Shown in pieces: positions 22,801 through 33,715 of a DNA stretch of 64,000 nucleotides (position 1 is the stretch's first letter; the number at the start of each line of letters is the position of its first letter). The notes below the pieces were generated by a model. It was given only the letters and a program-made list of their open reading frames with translations, was not told where the DNA came from and ran no database searches. The position numbers and the translations under genes were made by a program. This stretch comes from Protopterus annectens (Eukaryota > Chordata > Ceratodontiformes > Protopteridae): the NCBI RefSeq assembly GCF_019279795.1, contig NC_056749.1:579387506-579451505 (forward strand). The letters are read 5' to 3'.

Positions 22801-24180
22801 CAGTTCACTCTGTAGTTCATGTAGAACACAGCCAGGGATACTGTCAGGTCCCATTGAAGCTGTATTATTGGCCTTGGACAGTACTGTTTTAATCTGTGCA
22901 GCAGTAATACTGGGTGCCTGGCAATCTACTGGTATTGTGATTGGTCCTTTGGGGGGGGGGGTAGAGGGGTAAAGTTAGCACTGAATCTATCAGCCAGTAT
23001 ATTGGCAATATCTGTTGGCTCAGAATAGGAGGTACCATTGTGCAGTAACTCAGAGCAAATATGGGTATTGCCATGGAGATTCTTTACATAACTATAGAAG
23101 GCCTTGTGGTTGTCTTTACTATCTGCTGCAATTCTGTTTTCATAGCTAGCTTTAGAGAATTTGATGAGGGATCTCAGCTTTTTGTTGAGGCTGATAAGGG
23201 AGTTTTTCCAGTCTTGGGACTTCACCTTATTCCACATCAGTTTCCTCCTTCTGTTGTAGAGTTTGTTAATGCAGAGGACCACCAGATTGGCTTCCTTTTT
23301 TTGGAGGAGAGTCTTGGTTCTATTAGGTATGGTGAGATCCATGCACTTGTGTATGTATTCGCACAGTGTATTGGTGTATGACTCAGCGGTCATGCATCTA
23401 TTCTCCATTTGCATGGGTGCTGTGAAGTTAGCCACCTCTGTTTTTAGGAGCTCAAAGTTAGCTTTGGAGAAGTTTTTCAATGTGGTTACCTTTGTGCGGG
23501 TGGGGTGGGAGGAATGCGGATTTCCAAGGTGATTAGTTTGTGGTCGGATCTAACCAGGGAGGAGTTGACTACTGGTGTAGAGCAACAGTTGCCCATGTTA
23601 GTAATGACCAGGTCAAAGATGTTGTTACCTCTAGTGAGGGTAAGAACGAGCTGGTCCAAGGCATTGGAATTAATGAATTCCAGGAAACGTTGGGCAAGTG
23701 TATTGGTACATGAGCAATTTTCCCAGTTAATGGAGGAGTAGTTGAATTCACCCAGTTTGAGAGCGTTAGGTTGGACTCTAATATTCTCCAGGGTGCATAG
23801 GAACGTGGAGTGTGAGTTTTAGGACATGGTTGGGGACCTATAGCAGGCTATGACCTGAACTGCTGTCTTACCCAGTGTTAGCTGCACCTGAAGTATCTCT
23901 GATGCATTATGTTGGGTTATAGTCTGGAGGTGTGCGCATCCTTTATGAATATGGAAACACCACCACCTTTGGAGCTTCAGTCCAAGTTTTGGGGCCGAAA
24001 GGTGTGGAATTTGTTATAGCCTGGTAGTGCAGGAGTGCTTCCTGCTGCCTTGAACCAGGTCTCTGTTATAGCACAAATGTCGATGTTCTCCATTTTAAGG
24101 AGTGCTTCGAGCGAGTGCATTTTGAGATTTAGACTTCTAGCGTTAAGCAGAATGACCCTTAGATTGCATTTGTTTGTAGC
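22801..24180 (-). pseudogene. CR1-B ORF2 endonuclease domain and linker
   Basis: Minus strand reads LRVILLNARSLNLKMHSLEA and ICAITETWF at about 24,150-24,030. These are the N-terminal motifs (N and E) of APE-type LINE endonucleases. Downstream come a frame-broken middle and the linker KLYNRRRKLMWNKVKSQDW and SLNKKLRSLIKFSKASYENR (23,480-22,926). A G10 run at about 22,950 lies near a frame break. Its role in live elements is to nick target DNA for reverse transcription. Confidence 0.8.
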
Positions 24181-24760
24181 TGTTATGGTGGTAATTTGGT
24201 CTTTGGAACATTGCCTAAAAAAGGCACTATAGGGGTGGCAAGAGCCTTGGCCAGTATCTGGAAGCCCAGAGGTGACAGATGCAGGCCATCTCTGGCAAAG
24301 TATCGAGGTCTGTCAATCATGTCATCCCAGGCAGACAGATACTGGATCCCCTTAGAATGACAGCAGAAATTTAGCCAATTGTTGAAATCAATCATTTTCT
24401 GCTTGTACTGTGGTAGCATTCTGGGTGATGGTAGGATGCTGCTCACAGCTAGGGTCATACCCGCCAGGGCTACATAATCCGAGAGCTCCTCCATGTCTCT
24501 TTTCATGTAGTCCAGGGAGGTACGTCTCAGGTCATTCACACTCATATGTACAATGACAGAGTCATATTTGTACCTGTTGTTGAGGGACCTGAGTGTGTGC
24601 ATTATGTGGTGGATCCTGTCAGCTGACTGTTACTTTCTCTTATTCAACCTAGTGAATGGGACATCAGTGTGCCACACTATCGAGTCACCTATGATTAGTG
24701 TGTTGGGCAGGCTGTTTTGCTTTAGGGGCTTTGGTTGAGTGACACACTGTTTAGGAGAGT
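24181..24760 (-). pseudogene. CR1-B ORF1 SGNH/GDSL-type esterase domain
   Basis: Minus strand 24,740-24,183. Block I LIIGDSIV is at about 24,700, VHMSVNDLRR supplies the block III asparagine, and DGLHLSPLGF supplies the block V Asp-x-x-His pair. Ser, Asn, Asp and His of the SGNH signature are all present, although stops separate block I from the 139-codon remainder. Esterase domains are known in ORF1 of CR1-clade LINEs; their role is thought to involve lipid or membrane association of the RNP. Order and strand place it upstream of the endonuclease, as expected. Confidence 0.85.
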
Positions 24761-24960
24761 TATGTATCCCGTGATTAGTGTTGTGTTGTGGTGGTTGAGT
24801 GGATTTCTGCCTTGGAGGTCTCTACTGTTTGGATAGATTTTTATTAAAAGCATCTGCGAAGGTGGGTGTGTGTTTTGTGTTTTTATGTGAAGGCAGTGCT
24901 GGTGTGTGTTCTGGAGGGCTATGTGTTCTTTGTGGTGTGATACAAGTGTTGACCTTCTTC

Positions 24961-25195
24961 TCTTAACCAGCTATTCCGGTCTTAGCTGAAGAGTGCGTGG
25001 CTTCCAATTTGGATATATAAGTGCATCTCTCACAAGTCTGAGTGTTGGGAGGTAAGAGGAGAGGGTTGTTGGTGTACATGAGGCAGTTGCTACATTGCCT
25101 CAGGATGCCCAAGTTTACTAGATTAATAGGGGAAAGCACAAGGAACTGACCTTTAGACATGCATTCATCTTGAAGACTTGCATTTGAAATCATTC
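24961..25195 (-). pseudogene. CR1-B ORF1 N-terminal zinc finger
   Basis: A 76-codon minus-strand ORF carrying a C-x2-C, 16-residue spacer, C-x2-C pattern (QCSNC ... TCERC). This fits the zinc-finger/PHD-like module that precedes the esterase in CR1 ORF1. The sequence 24,761-24,960 between finger and esterase is open only in pieces. The 5' UTR is not recognisable because PLE sequence begins at about 25,205. Confidence 0.6.
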
Positions 25196-25204
25196 ATGAA
25201 GCAG

Positions 25205-25520
25205 GCAGTTAAGGTATCAACACAAAGAAGGATCAAACTGAGAAAAATCTCAATATTTTCTTGTTTCTAGAGCACCTTCCATGAATCAATTCACTTTCGC
25301 TTTATTATGTAAAAGAAAAAAATGTTCCAAACTCTAAAACCAAGGAGAAGTCAAAATCCAATAAAAATCCAAGTAAGAATCCAAATAAAGTTCCACAGAA
25401 ACCTTTATTACATAGGTAAGCGCTTTCGCAACCTCTCCTGGTTGCTTCCTCAGACCAAAACAAACATGCTTAAAAACAATCCTCTTTTTATAATACACAT
25501 CACTCTTTTAATGGTGGGTT
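25205..25520 (-). mobile_element. PLE 3' terminus (pLTR fragment)
   Basis: Contains the intact hammerhead-like motif at 25,415-25,456 and, beyond its predicted cleavage site on the minus strand, an AATAAAG-type sequence. There is no coding part. The right limit is uncertain (about 25,520); no target duplication could be fixed by eye. Confidence 0.6.
25415..25456 (-). ncRNA. Hammerhead ribozyme-like motif (best-paired copy)
   Basis: Minus strand: GGU, CUGAGGA (25,453-25,447), extra A, perfect 6-bp stem II GCAACC/GGUUGC with a six-base loop, GAAA, GCGCUU, ACC. Stem I is GGU/ACC. All invariant core bases of a hammerhead (CUGANGA, GAAA, U before the cut) are present apart from the single inserted A before stem II. 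Confidence 0.85.
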
Positions 25521-27003
25521 ATGCTGTGTGCCTGCCATCCCCTAATGATGACTGGGGGGGCAGGTTAACAGTAAGTACAGCCTGATATGGAGGTGATGAC
25601 AGGTGTCCACAATGAGGGAAGCTGATGAAGCACTTACTTGGGTCTCGCATCAATACCACGGGACTCAGGGTAAATAATATGTAAGACATTAAAAATGAAT
25701 TATATATTTTTCCAGCCATGTATCTCTCATAACTAGAATAATTCCCAGTCGTACTGCCTTTGACTGCTTTACCCCAAGACAAGGAATAACACATGCTGTG
25801 TAACTGAGACAGGACGACTTTGGTGTAGTCACACTTTAACCCAAGTGGTCTATTAGATTGCACACTGTGCAAAGGCTGGCTATCAGGCACTGTCAAAAAA
25901 ATATGTCTTGGACATTGCCAATTATCAATTCAAACAAGTACAGGTTCCTGCTTCTGCCTATAGATCATAAACTAATCTTGCTTATGTCAAAGCTGCCAGC
26001 AATATATTTTAATATTTAGTGTACTTAATTTGTAAGAGATAAATGTGAATTCAGGAAACAAAGCTGCACAGAAAGAGGTAGTTCTGTAACAAACAAATTT
26101 CTCTCATTTTTCACATTTAGTGACACTGGTCAATGAAGAGTTTTAGGATGTGCACTATACAATGAAGTGACATTTCTCAGTTTTATATTGTCATGATTTA
26201 GATATTCAGTGAAAACTAAATAAAGTCACCACTGAGCTGACAGATCATTTTAGCTGAATAATGGCTTTAATTTATTTTGACTAGGCATTTAAATCATGCA
26301 AAATATGTAACTGAAAAGCAGCCCTACACTTCTCTACTGTATGTGTCTCAACAGTTGGACAGCAGCATTATTTTGACAAAGTGCCAGGAGGACCACCATT
26401 GTTGCTCATACTCATTTTGAATAAAAATATGATAGGAAATACTTATTTTAGAAAATGCTTTAGACATCATATGATTTGTAAACAAACAAGAAAGGATTTC
26501 ATTTTGACTTCTGGTAATCTCATCAAAATGAAGTCATAGCAACTGAGATCTAAAACTTCTAATTAACTGAATAATGGCTAATGAGTAAGGACAGGACCTT
26601 AAATATAAAGGGAATAAAATAATTTTTATCAAATATTAAAACAAAAAAGTCTAAAAGTAAAATGCTTATGTTTCATTCTTCCTGTTAGGCTGTCTTTTTT
26701 AGCCCTAGGCCCTGCACTTACTGATTTTGCCTCGTTAGATGTTTCACCATATTATTACCTGTACACTTGTATATACACTACAACTTTCGTTTAGTCATTT
26801 TCTTCCAGTAACCACTAGTAAGTTTAAAGTCTTGTCTTTGTCACCATTTTGCTTTGCTTTGTAGTTGTCTGCAAAAGAATCATTTCCTTTCATCTATTCT
26901 CATCAGTTCCTCAAGTTCTGCCTTTGCTCCCAATACCGTAAGCTGTTTTATACATTTTAAGAGCTAATCACAACTGCATATAAACAGATTCCATTGGGCA
27001 ACT
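25521..27003. other. Non-coding DNA, no recognised gene
   Basis: A 125-codon minus-strand ORF (25,896-25,519) has no family resemblance I can name. It may be chance or PLE-derived. The rest is AT-rich with no repeat boundaries seen. Confidence 0.4.
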
Positions 27004-27200
27004 GGTGCAGAAGGTTTGGGCTATGAACTACAGTTTTAGGGGTACAGTGTTTGATTCTTTCAGCCCTTATTTGCCTACTGTGTGACCTTGAGCATATCAC
27101 TTAACCAGGCAGTGCTGGGAATTTGGGTTAGGCTCCACAGTGGTCCCCTGGACTGCAAGCCTGGTAGCTACTTGTGAACAAACATTTATCTGGATTAACA
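27004..27200 (+). mobile_element. CORE-SINE (MIR-like)
   Basis: The segment TGTGACCTTGAGCATATCAC then TTAACCAGGC (27,081-27,110) is the conserved core of MIR-type CORE-SINEs. It is preceded by a degenerate tRNA-like head and followed by a tail with CTGGATTAACAAAATTA, resembling the L2 3' end. Old and divergent. Confidence 0.7.
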
Positions 27201-28299
27201 AAATTACCTATGCAACAACACTTTCACTCATTTTATATGTTTATTACTGAATACATATTGGCTTTGAAAAAGTTTAACTTCCAGACTACATTTGTTGAGA
27301 AAATTTCAAATGACAGACTATTTGCCACTATGTTTCAGGACTTTTTTTCTGCAACCATATATAAAGAGAGACAGGAAACAACTTTAGAGTCCTTTTTTGT
27401 ATTTCTATTCTAAAAAAAGTCAGTCTGGTTCAGAAAGCACCTGTCAACATTAATGAAGTTTAAATTTGCACCCCCACTGACTTTATATTATCTAAATGTG
27501 GTTAGGCAGCAATGCTGTGCTTAATGGGTTGTGCATTCCACATAAAGCCAAGAAACTCTGGATACCAGCAACTTTTTTCCTGCCAGTTTTCATTGTAACA
27601 CACACACAAAAAAAAAGCTGGGCCCAACAAGGCTGCGGGAAAGCTGGAATGTCTGGCAAAATGCTACAGAAATGGAATAAATAGATTTTTCCAGGCTGAG
27701 TGCTTCTGTGTAACAGTTTTGTTTCCTAGTGTGTGTGATTAACCTTTTTTTCCTCAAATAATTGGGAAAGGCCCATTTTAACAAAAGTAGCAGGCTTTCA
27801 ATGGTAACCAGGAGACTTTGGTAAAATGTTTACTCCAGTTCAACTAAGGTTCAGATGGATGGTGTAGGCATTTTTATTTATTCACTGTGATAACCATATT
27901 TCCATTTTCATTCACATCATAAGGCACACATACAGTATGATAACACAGTAAAGTGAAACAGAAGTTATAACATTTTTCAAAAATGGTGCATATGGCTTTC
28001 TTCTTTCCCCAGCAGCAGTTCTTTAAAGGAGGCTGCACAAGTGAATGAACTATTTCCTCTAATGTGCAGTAGCCAGAGATATGAAAAAACAACTGGAGGT
28101 GCCTGTATACCAGTTAGTATCACTTACATAAATGAAACTGATGCAATGATTAAAAAGCCAGAAGAGAAGAAAAAAATGAGACACACAAAGGTAAAAGCAT
28201 GAAATTCAGTGACAGATTCACTGACAGAAAATGACTTTGTATTGTACTGGCAGTGCCAGTAGTGCAACAATTAGCACACCCACCTTTAACGCTGGAAGA
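27201..28299. other. Non-coding DNA, no recognised gene
   Basis: Short ORFs only. A possible SINE head lies at about 28,255-28,320, directly before the L2 fragment, but its pol III boxes are too weak to call. Confidence 0.45.
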
Positions 28300-28945
28300 G
28301 CAAAGGCTGTGACTTCTGTTCCCACTCAGCCAAAAGGCCTCTTAGATCATCAAGCAAACTACTACTAGAAGTCACCAACAGCTACAATAGCTTTGGAGAC
28401 ACATTATATAGTAGTTCAGTGGCTAAAACAAGGAACTTTCTCCCCACTAGCATACAAAACACATCATTCAAAGTCTGCTTTAAAGACCTGATCAGGCAAC
28501 ATCTCAAGCAAAGTTGGCAGTGCCATGACTGCTCCCCAGGTTAGTGAAAGCAGATAAGGTGCACATACTAAACCTAGAGTACTTGATAACAGTTTGCACT
28601 CTTACTCACAAACACTGGCTAATGTACAATGTATGTACCGTACCTGTGTACTATGTATGTATTCTACCTATGTTCCAAATTTGTACACCACAAATCTATT
28701 AATTACCTTTACTTTTAAATTAATATTTTTTTGTTTGTTCTCTCCACTGTAACTGTTGATGTGCTGCATACCACTGTAAAAACATGTCTATTGTAATCTG
28801 TGTGCATACTGATCATGTCTAAATATCTAAATGTATCTGTAATTTTTCTATGTGGAGCTTTTCTCCCCAGGCTTCTGCTGAAAAAAGGGCCTTTTTGGCT
28901 CAGTCAGACACCCCTGGTTAACAAATGTAAAATAAAATAAATAAG
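28300..28945 (+). mobile_element. L2-like LINE 3' fragment
   Basis: Plus-strand reading gives SFGDTLYSSSVAKTRNFLPT and FKVCFKDLIRQHLKQ, the C-terminus of the L2-type RT ORF (compare GDSLYSSNIATTWNSLP at about 53,650, minus strand). The 3' UTR ends GGAGCTTTTCTCCCCAGGC, CCCCTGGTTAACAAATG, then AAATAAAATAAATAA. 5'-truncated. Confidence 0.82.
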
Positions 28946-28974
28946 TGATTAGATTACTGACACCACAGTGCAGT

Positions 28975-29215
28975 ATTAGCAGGGTGCTGTAGTCCTGAGT
29001 GTGTCATCCTTCAGATAAGATGTTAAACCAACATCCCTTATGCTTGCATTGGTGATAGCTCAAGTGGATGTAAAAGATCCCAAGTCACCTATCAAAAAGA
29101 GAAGAGGAAGCTTCTCAAAGCCCCATCCAAATTTCCCTTAGTATTAGAAATACCATCTCAGGTTACTCCTAAATAGAGGCCTCTAGCCTTGTGGGTCTAA
29201 CTCAGTCAACAAAGA
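28975..29215 (+). mobile_element. SINE-like repeat, GATGTTAAACC core
   Basis: The run GCAGTATTAGCAGGGTGCTG, then AGATAAGATGTTAAACCAAC and AAAGATCCCAAGTCACCTAT, is a phrase shared by widespread vertebrate SINEs. The exact family is not certain. No coding capacity. Confidence 0.5.
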
Positions 29216-29686
29216 ATAAAAAAATATATATATACACCTACGCTTATAATACTGCTTCCATTAAATTTATTATTTAAGATGAACCACACTGACAGACCGA
29301 CAAATACATGGATAGAGAAACAAACAGATAGACACACATGCACACCCACCCACATACACACTGCTTAGCATATTGCCTTTTATGGTACTTTCATCGACTA
29401 AATAAATAATATACTTGGTATGGCTTTAAATATCTCTCAAGATATCCTGTCCTGAAAGACAATGTGGGCAAACAACTGAATTCTGATCACTAATTTTATC
29501 AAAACGTAATTTTAAACTAGGAGTGTTATATGTAGGCCTCACAGTGATTTTGAGTATTAACTCATCCATACCCATTTTTTTTTTGCACATGAGGTTGGGG
29601 TGTGAGGTCAACTGTGACCATTATCTAGAGCCAATATTCACATCATCAGGCAGTTAGCCCTGCAGCAGTTGTTCTTCTGTGGCCCT

Positions 29687-29687
<1 letters not shown>

Positions 29688-29782
<95 letters not shown>

Positions 29783-29787
29783 GTGTG

Positions 29788-29850
<63 letters not shown>
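29688..29850. repeat. (CA)n-(TG)n dinucleotide palindrome
   Basis: About 45 CA units (29,688-29,777) are followed, across a short ATATATG centre, by about 34 TG units with one GC interruption, ending GCGC. The two arms are reverse complements, so this is a palindrome of about 68-bp arms able to extrude as a cruciform or form Z-DNA. Confidence 0.95.
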
Positions 29851-30393
29851 ACTCCCATATATGGTCAATTCAGAGTGTCCAGGACACAAATACAGGGAAG
29901 ACTTGCAGGACAGAAGGCCCAGCAGCTGTGAGGTGGCAATGCCAACTGCTGCGTCACTTGCCTAAGTTGTTTATAAGAACATAGCATTTTCCTGAATGTA
30001 CACAATTACTTATCACTCTTTGAAAGTTTTCAGTAAAGGAGTTAATTGCTATCTTTGGTTTCAATAAAATGATAACTTTAGCACATGTCCAAAATCATTG
30101 CTTTTTCTGCCTGTCCTGCTAGTGCAAGCTGTAAGACTGGCAGGTCATTAGGTGACAGGCCGAGGTGCCTCATATTACTTATTAATTTATATTGCATATC
30201 ATTATTTATTAACACCATTAAATAAATCAGTATTGACTTTAAAATTTGCAGTTCTAATTTTGGAAGCATTACATAAAATGATGACACCCTGAAATGTATC
30301 ATTATATCTGTAAAACACATAACCACTTATCACAGAAATGAAATCAATAAATAATACTTTTGTTTCTAAAAACACAAATGTTTTAGCAAGACC

Positions 30394-30452
<59 letters not shown>
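30394..30452. repeat. (TA)n microsatellite
   Basis: About 29 uninterrupted TA units. Confidence 0.97.
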
Positions 30453-30454
<2 letters not shown>

Positions 30455-32144
30455 TCTATAGTGTAGTGTATACCAAAAGTACTTTACAAACAAGCTTTCT
30501 TACACTTGGGATGGTAAGTTAGAAAACCACAAAGAAATCCTCTACTGTTCGAGGAACACATCCTAACATCTGTTGGTCTCTACAGCAGTGTCTCAGAACA
30601 CAAGTAAGAGCTCAACTAAGGAAGACGACCAGAGGCCTTGTACACATAATTATACTTGCTTGTGTAGAGAATAATTTGTTCAGCACAGTATAAATAGAGG
30701 GTCTATCTCAAGAACATTTAGATGAGAGTGTCAAAAGCTTTGCCCAGTACCTGTAAGTGAACCAGCTTGAACATTTTAGTTTTGGTAGGGGATGTTGTTT
30801 CAAACCCAGCCCTGAAACATTTAACCAGTTACAGCCTAAGAACTGAACTGCACAACAGAAAAATGTGACTTTATTAAAACTTATGCAGCCAAAATTTAGA
30901 GCCACAAAGTTTATTTAGCACCATATATTACTACTGCTTATACCCTGCAGTGCCTTCATTAGAACTGTTGTGAAGTTAATGATGTGAAGACAAAGTACTG
31001 TTGCTATTTGTGAATGAAACTTGGAGTTAAAATACTGAACTTACACAAGACATGGTCCATGATGATACAGCCCATGTTTCAAAGGAAGTAAGAATAGCAT
31101 ACGTAGTCAGTGCAGAAATACATGTAAAGCCCCACATTAAATTATTCTAAAAATATGAAATGTTTGTGGCTATGAAATTCTGATTTAATGTAGTACAAGG
31201 ATAATGAATGTGAAATTTCTGCAGTCACTTCAGTTGTTATCATTCCAAGAACATTATGTTAAATATTTTAATTAACACACTTTCAGAGCCAAAAGAGTGG
31301 GATGGGCTTCAACCATGCAGAGGGATAGTTTCAGTATCATAACTGAACATCACTAGCTGCCAGCAGTTTTTACTAAGCTAGTATAAGCTTAGTGTTACTG
31401 TATGTGTAAGGAGTTTTATAGCTATTTACTTAAAATATGCATGTGTATTTATTGTGTAATTTTAGGTTTTTCTTCTTTTATTTCATAGTTTAGAGGGATG
31501 CATCTCACTTGGTGCACTCTTATATTTTTGCTAAATTCTAAAATATAAGACAGAGAAATTTACCATAATTATGCATTACATTAACAGCTCTGTAAATAAT
31601 GATATCAGAGCATATCAGGCACAGAGGTCAGGATTATTTTTTGCTCTTCCTTGTAATTAAAAACAAGTACCCCAGTTGCTGTCTCCCTGTCCCCCTGGCC
31701 CCTGTGCAGTAGAAACACTACATGCTGTTTGCAGTTTGAGTAAGAATTGCAGTCTAGTTGTTGAAATAACACTTTTTGCATTACATTGTTTATTAGGTAA
31801 CTATCTTCGCTTTGCAGTGATTCCTATATAATGTCAACTTAGTCTAGAATAGCCTTTCTTTTTTAACACTGAGTGGCTGAAACATTGTATAAAGTGAAGT
31901 CTGGCAGTGGAAAGAAGTCACATTTTGCATATGCTGATTCTACATCAGCCATTCAATGATATGCATTCTGCATTTTGAAACAGTGGGGATCATATCTTCT
32001 TACATGATGGTGAAATGAAGGTGTGAAATGCACCTGTGTCATTTGTGAAGCATATGAAAGTACTCACATCTGAAGTCTGCACAGCAAGTTCATCAGCTTA
32101 AATGTTACAGCTAAATGCGTATATACAATACCAGCTTTCTTATC

Positions 32145-32205
32145 TTAATAATAATAATAATACCCATTTGTTAACCAGGTAGATGCACTGGACACACGGT
32201 CACTT
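32145..32205 (-). repeat. L2/SINE-type 3' tail joined to DIRS sequence
   Basis: Minus strand reads ATCTACCTGGTTAACAAATG then a TATTATTATT run, resembling the CCTGGTTAACAAAT tail of the local L2 LINEs and V-SINE. It directly follows DIRS tyrosine-recombinase sequence. Confidence 0.6.
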
Positions 32206-32953
32206 TTCAAATGTGATCTGGGAGCACTGTCCAAAACAAAATTAAGATCCCAGGGAGGAGGAACAGGCTTCCTGGGAGGTCTAATGTGAAGGGCAGCTAA
32301 AGGAGGAGATAAAGGCAGACAAACAGAGATCAGTGATAAGTGGGCTTTAATAGAAGAATAGGCCAAACCAGCACTGAGCAATTCACAAAAATAAGAGAGA
32401 ACCAAAGGAACATGCACAGTAAGTGGGTCCAAGTTATGAAAAAGAGATCAAATAGAAAACCTCTTCCATTTGGATAAGTAGGATTTCCTAGTAGTGGGTT
32501 TCCTAGGCCTCCTGCAGGGCCTTCAGCACATCCTCAGAAAAAAGGTGTCTATATGGAATCAAAATCTTATCGCTCACAGTGTCAGTTGATGAGTGAACAA
32601 GTAGGGATGGGTGAGAGATCACTTGTCTTGTGTGAGGAGATCCACTCTGTGAGGTTACTTGTGATGACTGCTCTTTGCTAAATGCAGAAGAAGAGGGAAC
32701 CAATGCTGTCCCATCTAAAAGGGAGTCACTAACAAGTTTTTTGGAGCATCCTGTTGAATTCTGAACAGAACTTTTGGAATGAAAGGAAGGGGAGGAAATG
32801 CATAACATCCCCTTCCAAGAAAAAGAAGGGGCATCCTCCTTCCACACCAGAGGACCTGGGACTCTGACACAAAATAGAGAAAGTTATCTATTCATAGGGC
32901 AGGCAAATAGATCTACTTGAGAACTACTCCACTGGTGAACAATGTCCAGAAAC
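32203..32953 (-). pseudogene. DIRS1-like tyrosine recombinase region (degenerate)
   Basis: Minus-strand frames 32,847-32,503 and 32,432-32,145. The second contains VLSYFCELLSAGLAYSSIKA, then HLSLISVCLP and PPWDLNFVL, the N-terminal (core-binding) pattern of DIRS tyrosine recombinases. The catalytic domain with R-H-R-Y is missing because the copy stops at about 32,205. DIRS elements integrate with a tyrosine recombinase in place of an integrase. Confidence 0.75.
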
Positions 32954-33258
32954 GGGTCTACTACAGATGATCGAACTTTTAAAACATCTAATTTCATATG
33001 GCTGTGACCATATGATCGATGTTTCAAAAGTTCAAACACCTGAAAAAAAATATAACAAAACAAAAAAAAAAATTCTTGAACATTCTTGCATGGGGGGGGG
33101 GCAAGCACCCCTGCACCGTCACACCCCCTGTTATTAAATATAACAACTCCAAAATAGCACTGCAGCGAGGAAAAGGGAAATTTTCCGATTCTGCCCTGTA
33201 TGGAGATCTCCATTCAGACCATTTGAAGTTTTAAAACTTCAATCATCTGTAGGGGACC
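32954..33258. mobile_element. hAT-like MITE, copy 2, inside DIRS
   Basis: Flanked by TCCAGAAAC on both sides (32,945-32,953 and 33,259-33,267), an 8-9 bp target duplication. Ends GGGTCTACTACAGATGATCG and, reversed, GGTCCCCTACAGATGATTG. The interior shares the AAATATAACAACTCC / AATAGCACTGCAG / TGTATGGAGATCTCCAT blocks with copy 1. Contains a G9-10 run. Confidence 0.88.
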
Positions 33259-33715
33259 TCCAGAAACACATCCCTGTGAAGCAACCATTCATAGGATTGA
33301 GTTAAGGACTTGCTCAGAGTGTCTGCAACAGTGCTTTGACCTGAAAGGATGCAAAATGCCTAAAGAGTTGCTTGATATTTGACAGGAAGATCCCATACCA
33401 GGGCAGTCAACCGGCAAAGAAGATAAGATTTTGTTCCTCCCTGTTTGTTTATATAACACATCACTGTGGTATTGTCTGTGAATACCTTGAGAGGCCCTGG
33501 AGAGAAAAGTGGATATAAAGTCTTAACAAGCAGCATAATAGTAAATTTCTCTTTGACATTCCAGTGCTCCTTCTGGTGAAGAGGTAACCACACCCCTTGT
33601 ACCTTTAGGGAGCAAAAAGCTGTTTCCCATACAACTTCTGAAACATCTGTGAGCAATTCCTGAGTGGAAATAAGGGGAGAAAAAGGGAACCCTGGATTTA
33701 GAGACAACTGCTAGA
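33259..33715 (-). pseudogene. DIRS1-like RNase H domain
   Basis: Minus-strand ORF 33,707-33,360. Visible: GVWLPLHQKEHWNVKEKFTI (the catalytic-Glu helix region) and VFTDNTTVMCYINKQGGTKS (the D-N-T-T-V strand typical of DIRS RNase H). The first catalytic Asp region reads LLTDVSEVVWET. It degrades the RNA template during cDNA synthesis. Embedded between RT and recombinase in the expected DIRS order. Confidence 0.85.

Larger units (their letters stand above)
29216..32144. other. Non-coding DNA with microsatellites
   Basis: Outside the CA/TG palindrome (29,688-29,850) and the TA tract (30,394-30,452) I see only short chance ORFs and no transposon signature. Confidence 0.5.

Noticed and set aside
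28255-28320. A separate tRNA-derived SINE head before the L2 fragment
   Set aside because: Box A and B matches were too weak to support a call.
29638-29984. ORFs of repeated His-Thr or Val-Cys
   Set aside because: They are translations of the CA/TG microsatellite, not proteins.
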